Origin: Rhizobium sp. WYJ-E13
GTDB taxonomy: Bacteria > Pseudomonadota > Alphaproteobacteria > Rhizobiales > Rhizobiaceae
Direction: 5' to 3'
Length of the DNA: 64,000 bases
NCBI RefSeq assembly: GCF_018987265.1
Contig: NZ_CP076853.1
Span: 4,084,501-4,148,500, forward strand
The notes beneath the pieces were generated by a model that saw only the letters and a program-made list of their open reading frames with translations, ran no database searches and was not told the DNA's origin. Positions 59,550 through 64,000 of the stretch are shown here, in pieces (the stretch's first letter is position 1; every line of letters starts with the position of its first letter). A program made the translations under genes and the position numbers.

Positions 59550-60025
59550 CAGTCTTCTCCCCGAACCATGGTGAAGAAGTCGACGCGGGTTGCGGACGTT
59601 TCTTCAGCCTTGCGATTGGTGTCATCGGCGACCCGCCGGGCGATCGGCGAAAGCAGCCTTTCCTCCACGAAGCTCCTGGTCGCCTCTTCCTGCCAGAGGG
59701 CGTCGAAGATCGCGGAAAGCCGCGCCTTTTCGCGGTCGGTGCCGAGCGCCTGCGCGTGGCCGACCGAGCCGGAGGCAAGGCGCACCGTTGCGCGCGTCAC
59801 CGTTACTTCGCCGAGGTTGAAGGGCGCCCCGCCGCCGCCGATGCGGCCGCGAACCATGACGAGGCCCGTCTCCGGGCCGCGCACCGGCTGAACGACCGGC
59901 TGTTCGGCAAGCGCATCCCACGCCGCCCGCAATTCCTGTGTCTCGGCGCGGGCGAGCAGATCGACGGTGCGTTTACGCCCGTCATCCGTTCGCGCCGCAG
60001 CTTCCGTCTTCTCCGCTGCCGCCAT
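59549..60025 (-). CDS. phnG: C-P lyase core subunit PhnG
   Basis: A 158-residue PhnG: LLARAETQELRAAWDALAEQ, VVQPVRGPETGLVMVRGRIG and GHAQALGTDREKARLSAIFD match the family. The start is ATG 60025, 7 bases behind GAGGA. The frame is open to 60061, but that start would lie inside the PhnF palindrome. It is the first gene of the C-P lyase operon, controlled by the sites at 60043-60113. Confidence 0.95.
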   Translation of the reverse strand: MAAAEKTEAAARTDDGRKRTVDLLARAETQELRAAWDALAEQPVVQPVRGPETGLVMVRGRIGGGGAPFNLGEVTVTRATVRLASGSVGHAQALGTDREKARLSAIFDALWQEEATRSFVEERLLSPIARRVADDTNRKAEETSATRVDFFTMVRGED

Positions 60026-60042
60026 CATCTTTTCCTCAAAAA

Positions 60043-60077
60043 TGTCTATTGATATAGACAACTATACAAGCTATATC
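60043..60077. promoter_or_regulatory. PhnF operator-like palindromes
   Basis: Two overlapping dyads: TGTCTAT-TGAT-ATAGACA (60043-60060, perfect) and GATATAG-N13-CTATATC (60051-60077). TCTATA/TATAGA cores are typical of HutC-group GntR operators. They lie between the divergent phnF and phnG and cover the expected phnG start point. Confidence 0.65.
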
Positions 60078-60095
60078 TATCCCTAAATCGGCGAC

Positions 60096-60113
60096 GTGAC
60101 AAGCGTGTGACAC
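60096..60113 (-). promoter_or_regulatory. Pho box before phnG
   Basis: On the minus strand GTGTCAC-ACGC-TTGTCAC, a direct repeat with 11-base spacing, 10 of 14 positions of CTGTCAT-N4-CTGTCAT. It lies upstream of the PhnF palindromes and about 70 bases before the phnG ATG. Confidence 0.65.
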
Positions 60114-60144
60114 GGCGCGTCCGAAAATGCTGGGCAGGGGTGCA

Positions 60145-60882
60145 ATGGCAGGAATAAAGCAGCTGCAGCGGCAGACAGGGGTGGCGCTCTGGCGGCAGAT
60201 CGCCGACAGGATCCGCGAGGCGATCAGCAGCGGTGCCTATGACGAAACGGGCATGGTGCCGCCGGAAACGGCTCTGGCGCTGCAGTTCGGCGTCAACAGG
60301 CATACCGTGCGGAGTGCACTTGCCGCCTTGGCACAGGAAGGCATCGTGCGTGCGGTTCAGGGCCGCGGTACGCTGATAGAACGCAAGGAGCGTCTGAATT
60401 TTCCGATCAGCCGCCGTACCCGCTTCACCGATGGTATCAGGGATCAGGCGCGTGAGACGCGCGCGCTCCTACTTGGCCATGCCGAGGAGGCGGCGGATTC
60501 AGAGGTGGCCCGCTGGCTGCACCTGGAGCAGGGCACGCCGGTGATCCGGCTGGAAATGGTGCGCGAAGCGGATAAACGTCCGGTTTCTCGGGCCACGAGC
60601 TGGTTCCCGGCCGCGCGCTTTGCTGGTATCGGGGAAGCCTACCGGACAGCGGGATCTATCACCAAGGCCTTTGCTGCCCTGGGCCTGTCGGATTATGTAC
60701 GCGCCACGACGGAGATCACCGCCGCTCACGCCGATTCCGGTGATATCGCCGATCTGGGACTGGCGCCGGGCGCTATCCTGCTGATCACCAAGGCGATGAA
60801 CACCGATCTGGAAGGCGTGCCGGTGCAATATTCGATCAGCCGTTTTGCGGCAGACCGGGTCCAGTTCACGATTGAGAATTGA
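60145..60882 (+). CDS. phnF: GntR/HutC-family transcriptional regulator PhnF
   Basis: A 245-residue regulator. The GntR winged helix is GVALWRQIADRIREAISSGA, VPPETALALQFGVNRHTVRS and ALAALAQEGIVRAVQGRGTL; the C-terminal UTRA domain spans about 90-240 (GTPVIRLEMVREADKRPVSR; VPVQYSISRFAADRVQFTIE). PhnF proteins repress phn genes. ATG 60145 is 5 bases behind CAGGGG; ATG 60127 would add six residues. It is divergent from phnG across the palindromes and should autoregulate. Confidence 0.93.
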   Translation: MAGIKQLQRQTGVALWRQIADRIREAISSGAYDETGMVPPETALALQFGVNRHTVRSALAALAQEGIVRAVQGRGTLIERKERLNFPISRRTRFTDGIRDQARETRALLLGHAEEAADSEVARWLHLEQGTPVIRLEMVREADKRPVSRATSWFPAARFAGIGEAYRTAGSITKAFAALGLSDYVRATTEITAAHADSGDIADLGLAPGAILLITKAMNTDLEGVPVQYSISRFAADRVQFTIEN

Positions 60883-60912
60883 TGGTGGGGTGGGGACGAA
60901 AAGGCCGGACGC

Positions 60913-61137
60913 GTGTTGGATGCCACATATCGAACGACTGACATGCTCGCTCATGTCCTCCGAACAGCAAGTAGCCAGTCACTAAGGGCTCAAAACGACG
61001 TCGTCGAGAGCGTCGTGTTTTCACAGCTTCAAGCTCCAAATGATATAGACAAACAGACTGAACTTCTCGACGTAAGTGCCGCCAAACTCGGTGGAGAATA
61101 TGATGGTTGGGAGACGACTGTTCATCGAGGCAAATAA
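60913..61137 (+). pseudogene. RraB/DUF695-like C-terminal fragment
   Basis: A plus-strand frame of 74 codons from a TTG ends in LLDVSAAKLGGEYDGWETTV followed by HRGK and a stop. The GGEYDGWET block is typical of the C-terminus of RraB-type proteins, which also occur as immunity proteins. The N-terminal part of the frame has no resemblance to the domain and there is no ribosome-binding site, so only a tail of about 35 residues seems preserved. Confidence 0.4.
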
Positions 61138-61228
61138 CCACAAACGGCTACCGCCGCCTTCGCCAGATCGGGCCAGACCTGAAAGACTATTTGATGATCA
61201 CAGCAGCAACCAAGCTGTTCACGAAGAA

Positions 61229-61483
61229 CTATTCAGGAGCATCAAAGCCGGGAATAGGGTTGCCGTCGGCACCCATCGCCACTCCGCCGCTCACGACGAC
61301 AACGTAGGTGTTTCGTTTGGATGGTACCGGGTCATCCGGATCGCCAGCGAAAAACCTTACACCATTGCCTGAATTATCCGGATCATCCCAACGCCAGCCA
61401 CGAGAGCTGGATGTTGGCTTCCCGACCCAGTGTGATGGAATTTGCGGCGGTCGGACCTTTCCCGACAAAATATCATCATCCAT
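61229..61483 (-). CDS. Polymorphic-toxin-like C-terminal fragment
   Basis: An 84-residue frame starting MDDDILSGKVRPPQIPSHWV. The pattern GKPTSSSRGWRWDDPDNSGN, GVRFFAGDPDDP and YVVVVSGGVAMGADGNPIPG resembles the ends of polymorphic (contact-dependent or WXG/RHS-type) toxins, where G-x-G-x-R-W-DP-x-N and a closing GxDGNPIPG occur. No secretion or repeat region precedes it and the ribosome-binding site is weak, so it is either a solitary C-terminal cassette or a remnant. The RraB-like tail lies convergent, not co-directional. Confidence 0.5.
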   Translation of the reverse strand: MDDDILSGKVRPPQIPSHWVGKPTSSSRGWRWDDPDNSGNGVRFFAGDPDDPVPSKRNTYVVVVSGGVAMGADGNPIPGFDAPE

Positions 61484-61612
61484 AAAGAGGTTCCAATTTC
61501 AAACGGCGGGAAGAATTTATGATGATGGCATCGGGGGGGCAGCGGCTAGTTTCGCCGCCACCGGCCGGGCATCCGCGCCCGGCCTCGACCCTCATCGCAA
61601 CTCCGATCGCGT

Positions 61613-62248
61613 TCAGTGCGCGCCAGACATGTCGCCGAGCACTTCCTTGGAAGCGACTGTGGAATCGGCCTTCAGCTTGTAGACCATCGGCACGCCGGTC
61701 GCCAGATTCAGCGAAAGAACCTGCTCGCGGGTAAGGCGGTCGAGAACCATGACGAGCGAACGCAGCGAGTTGCCGTGCGCGGCAACCAGCACCTTTTCGC
61801 CACGCAGGACGCGCGGAAGGATTTCCGTGAGATAGTAAGGCCAGACGCGGGCGCCGGTGTCGCGCAGGCTTTCGCCGCCCGGAGGCGGAACGTCATAGGA
61901 GCGGCGCCAGACATGCACCTGTTCTTCGCCCCACTTGGCGCGAGCGTCGTCCTTATTGAGGCCGGAGAGATCGCCGTAGTCGCGCTCGTTCAGCGCCTGG
62001 TCGCGGATCGTCTCGAGATCAGGCTGGCCGACCTTGTCGAGGACGAGCTTCAGCGTGTGCTGCGCACGCACCAGCGCGGAGGTGAAGGCGATATCGAACT
62101 TGATGCCGTAATCGGCAAGCGCCTGGCCGCCGGCCCTCGCTTCCTGGATGCCGAGCTCTGTCAGATCAGGATCCTTCCAGCCGGTGAAGAGATTCTTGAG
62201 ATTCCAGTCGCTCTGGCCGTGGCGAACGAGGACGAGGGTACCGCTCAT
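61613..62248 (-). CDS. gpmA: 2,3-bisphosphoglycerate-dependent phosphoglycerate mutase
   Basis: A 211-residue dPGM of the shorter alphaproteobacterial type. Catalytic motif [18 protein letters not shown] with the phospho-His near residue 9; [20 protein letters not shown] and [13 protein letters not shown] carry the second His and binding residues. It interconverts 3- and 2-phosphoglycerate in glycolysis. The start ATG 62248 fits the family; the open frame to 62599 is antisense to dapB. It follows dapB by 22 bases on the same strand. Confidence 0.96.
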   Translation of the reverse strand: MSGTLVLVRHGQSDWNLKNLFTGWKDPDLTELGIQEARAGGQALADYGIKFDIAFTSALVRAQHTLKLVLDKVGQPDLETIRDQALNERDYGDLSGLNKDDARAKWGEEQVHVWRRSYDVPPPGGESLRDTGARVWPYYLTEILPRVLRGEKVLVAAHGNSLRSLVMVLDRLTREQVLSLNLATGVPMVYKLKADSTVASKEVLGDMSGAH

Positions 62249-62270
62249 GAAAAATGCCTCCGAGAAATGG

Positions 62271-63095
62271 TCAATGGGAAGAAAGCCCGAGAACGTCGAG
62301 CATGGAATAGAGCCCCGGCTTCTTGTCGCGCGCCCAAAGGGCTGCCTTGATGGCGCCACGCGCAAAGATCGAACGGTCGGTCGCGCTGTGGGACAGGGTA
62401 ACGGTCTCGCCTTCGCCGGCAAAAAGCACGGAATGCTCGCCGATGACGGAGCCGCCGCGCAATGTCGCAAAGCCGATCGTGCCGGCTTCCCGTGCGCCGG
62501 TATGGCCGTCACGCACGCGTACGGACTTCGCGCCAAGATCGATATTGCGGCCCTTCGCGGCTGCCTCGCCGAGCAACAATGCCGTACCCGAGGGTGCATC
62601 GACCTTGCGCTTGTGATGCATTTCGAGAACTTCGATATCCCAGTCGGCTGAGTCGAGCGCCTGGGCGGCCTGCTGCACGAGAACGCTGAGCAGGTTGACG
62701 CCGAGGCTCATATTGCCAGATTTGACAATGCGGGCATGGCGCGCGGCCGCCGCAATCTTTGCATCGTCCTCCTGCGAGCAGCCGGTCGTGCCGACCACAT
62801 GAACGATGCGGGCCTGCGCCGCAAGACCGGCGAATTCTACCGAACCATCCGGCGAGGTGAAGTCCAGTACGCCCTCGGCATGAAGGAAGGCTGCCAGCGG
62901 ATCGTCGCCGATAATGATGCCAGTGGCGCCAAGCCCGGCGATTTCACCGGCGTCCTTGCCGACGAAGGGCGAGCCGGGACGCTCAATCGCTGCGTGCAGC
63001 GTCACGCCGTCGATGGAATGGATGAGACGGATGAGCGTCTGCCCCATGCGCCCCGCCGCTCCAACCACCACCAGTTTCATCGCAGCGTCGCTCAT
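62271..63095 (-). CDS. dapB: 4-hydroxy-tetrahydrodipicolinate reductase
   Basis: A 274-residue DapB. NAD(P)-binding [20 protein letters not shown], the catalytic block [20 protein letters not shown] with the conserved His/Lys, and [14 protein letters not shown] as expected. It reduces hydroxytetrahydrodipicolinate in lysine/diaminopimelate biosynthesis. gpmA follows on the same strand, an arrangement common in Rhizobiaceae. Confidence 0.97.
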   Translation of the reverse strand: MSDAAMKLVVVGAAGRMGQTLIRLIHSIDGVTLHAAIERPGSPFVGKDAGEIAGLGATGIIIGDDPLAAFLHAEGVLDFTSPDGSVEFAGLAAQARIVHVVGTTGCSQEDDAKIAAAARHARIVKSGNMSLGVNLLSVLVQQAAQALDSADWDIEVLEMHHKRKVDAPSGTALLLGEAAAKGRNIDLGAKSVRVRDGHTGAREAGTIGFATLRGGSVIGEHSVLFAGEGETVTLSHSATDRSIFARGAIKAALWARDKKPGLYSMLDVLGLSSH

Positions 63096-63113
63096 GTCAG
63101 TCCATCATCCCGA

Positions 63114-64000
63114 TCAGTATGAATCAGAAGCCGAAGGCCTCTGCAGATTGTTGAGGCGAGCGTAAAGTCCGTCGTTGACCTTCGCAAGCGTCTCGTGATT
63201 GCCTTCTTCGACGACGCGGCCCTGCTGCATCACGATGATCTTGTCGGCGCGCACAACGGTCGAAAGCCGGTGAGCGATGACGACGACCGTTCGGCCGGTC
63301 ATGGCTTCGTCGAGTGCCTTCTGCACGGCCGCTTCCGATTCCGTATCGAGTGCGGAGGTCGCCTCGTCGAGAAGCAGGATCGGTGCGTTGCGCACCAGCG
63401 CACGGGCGATCGACAGCCGCTGGCGCTGGCCGCCGGAAAGCGTCACGCCATTTTCGCCGACGGGCGTATCGTAGCCCTGCGGCTGCGCGAGGATGAAGTC
63501 ATGCGCATAGGCAAGCCGCGCTGCCTTCTCGATATCCTCGTCCGTGGCTTCAGGGCGGCCATAGCGGATATTGTCGCGGATCGTGCCTTCGAAGAGGTAA
63601 GGCTGCTGCGAGACATAGGCGAGCTGCCGGCGCAGCGACTGCTTGGTGATATGGGCGATATCCTGCCCGTCGATCAGGATCTGGCCTTCCTTCGGATCAT
63701 AGAAACGCGGAATGAGGCTGATGACGGTGGATTTACCGGCGCCGGACGGGCCGACGAGCGCCGTTGTCTTGCCGCCCTCGGCCGTCAGCGTCACGCCATC
63801 AAGCACGCGTTCATTGCCATAGGCAAACGAGACGTTGCGGAATTCGATCTTCGCTTCGGTGACAACAAGCGGCTTGGCATCCGGCAGGTCACGCTGGCGC
63901 GGTTCCATGTCGAGCAACTCGTAGATCATCCGGGCGTTGACGATGGCGCGCTCCATCTGCACCTGCAGGCGGGCAAGGCGCCGGGCCGGATCGTAAGCGA
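63114..64000 (-). CDS. ABC exporter, MsbA/lipid A type, C-terminal part
   Basis: The 3' end of a fused permease-ATPase gene; the 5' part lies beyond the right edge. The visible 295 residues begin AYDPARRLARLQVQMERAIV, the last helix of the membrane domain, then the ATPase: Walker A LVGPSGAGKSTVISLIPRFY, Q-loop YVSQQPYLFEGTIRDNIRYG, signature VTLSGGQRQRLSIARALVRN, Walker B ILLLDEATSALD and the H-loop VVIAHRLSTVV. It probably exports a lipid or glycolipid (MsbA-like) or a glucan; the substrate is not decided by the sequence. It lies 18 bases before dapB. Confidence 0.92.
   Translation of the reverse strand, partial: AYDPARRLARLQVQMERAIVNARMIYELLDMEPRQRDLPDAKPLVVTEAKIEFRNVSFAYGNERVLDGVTLTAEGGKTTALVGPSGAGKSTVISLIPRFYDPKEGQILIDGQDIAHITKQSLRRQLAYVSQQPYLFEGTIRDNIRYGRPEATDEDIEKAARLAYAHDFILAQPQGYDTPVGENGVTLSGGQRQRLSIARALVRNAPILLLDEATSALDTESEAAVQKALDEAMTGRTVVVIAHRLSTVVRADKIIVMQQGRVVEEGNHETLAKVNDGLYARLNNLQRPSASDSY

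Noticed and set aside
1..64000. CRISPR array, prophage or integrated plasmid
   Set aside because: No regularly spaced direct repeats, integrase, phage structural genes or attachment-site repeats were seen; the only complete mobile element is the IS at 22221-23754.

Overview
The window is chromosomal DNA of an alphaproteobacterium of the Rhizobiaceae (Rhizobium/Agrobacterium type). This rests on the GC-rich coding style, the rpsO-truB-rbfA-infB-ylxR-nusA-rimP order, rhizobial palindromic repeats, a CTTGCA-N17-CTATAT promoter of the alphaproteobacterial kind, and a marR-sRNA-polA arrangement. No tRNA or rRNA gene was seen. The genus is inferred; no database was searched.

Layout. 1-9304 (mostly minus strand): start of pnp, rpsO, an exported alpha/beta hydrolase, then the translation/transcription cluster truB, rbfA, infB, ylxR-L7Ae, nusA and rimP, with a promoter and a terminator hairpin in the rimP leader. 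9415-19750: an EntS-like MFS exporter, MltB-type transglycosylase, recR, MOSC protein, LysE exporter, ybaB, dnaX, the SRP RNA, a HIT protein with nudC, and a WYL regulator with two matching operator-like sites in front of a small DUF1127-like gene and a VOC gene. 19825-24733: pheA-kdsB, a membrane-anchored cytochrome c whose terminator has been split by an IS1182-like element, and an AEC transporter. 25136-32760: a PfkB kinase, SH3 protein, 2-hydroxyacid dehydrogenase, GNAT, MoeB/ThiF-like protein, recF, small hypotheticals, an XRE regulator and dnaJ. 32842-40711: dnaK with a heat-shock-type promoter, PBP1A, two candidate sRNAs, an M20 peptidase and a decayed MHYT-PAS-GGDEF gene. 40739-47807: marR, an AbcR-like sRNA, polA, an FtsK without membrane segments and a GrpB-like protein.

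47827-60882 is a complete carbon-phosphorus lyase locus: phnGHIJKL, a hexapeptide transferase, the transporter phnCDE1E2, a DUF1045 2H-phosphoesterase gene, phnM and phnN, with phnF divergent. PhnC-D-E import phosphonate; PhnI with G/H/L attach it to ATP; PhnM removes pyrophosphate; PhnJ cleaves the C-P bond, leaving a ribose 1,2-cyclic phosphate; PhnN makes PRPP from ribose 1,5-bisphosphate. No PhnP (cyclic phosphodiesterase) gene lies in the cluster, and the DUF1045 protein with two HxT motifs is the obvious candidate to fill that gap. A Pho-box-like repeat and PhnF-type palindromes lie in tandem before phnG, and a second Pho-box-like site precedes phnC.

60883-61612 is a decayed stretch with an RraB-like tail and a polymorphic-toxin-like C-terminal fragment. 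The window ends with gpmA, dapB and the 3' part of an MsbA-like ABC exporter gene.

The least described items are the three CU-rich or structured sRNA candidates (37.75, 38.5 and 41.3 kb), the terminator-targeted IS insertion with its self-insulating ends, the rimP-nusA-infB leader terminator, the DUF1045/PhnP replacement idea and the paired WYL operators.
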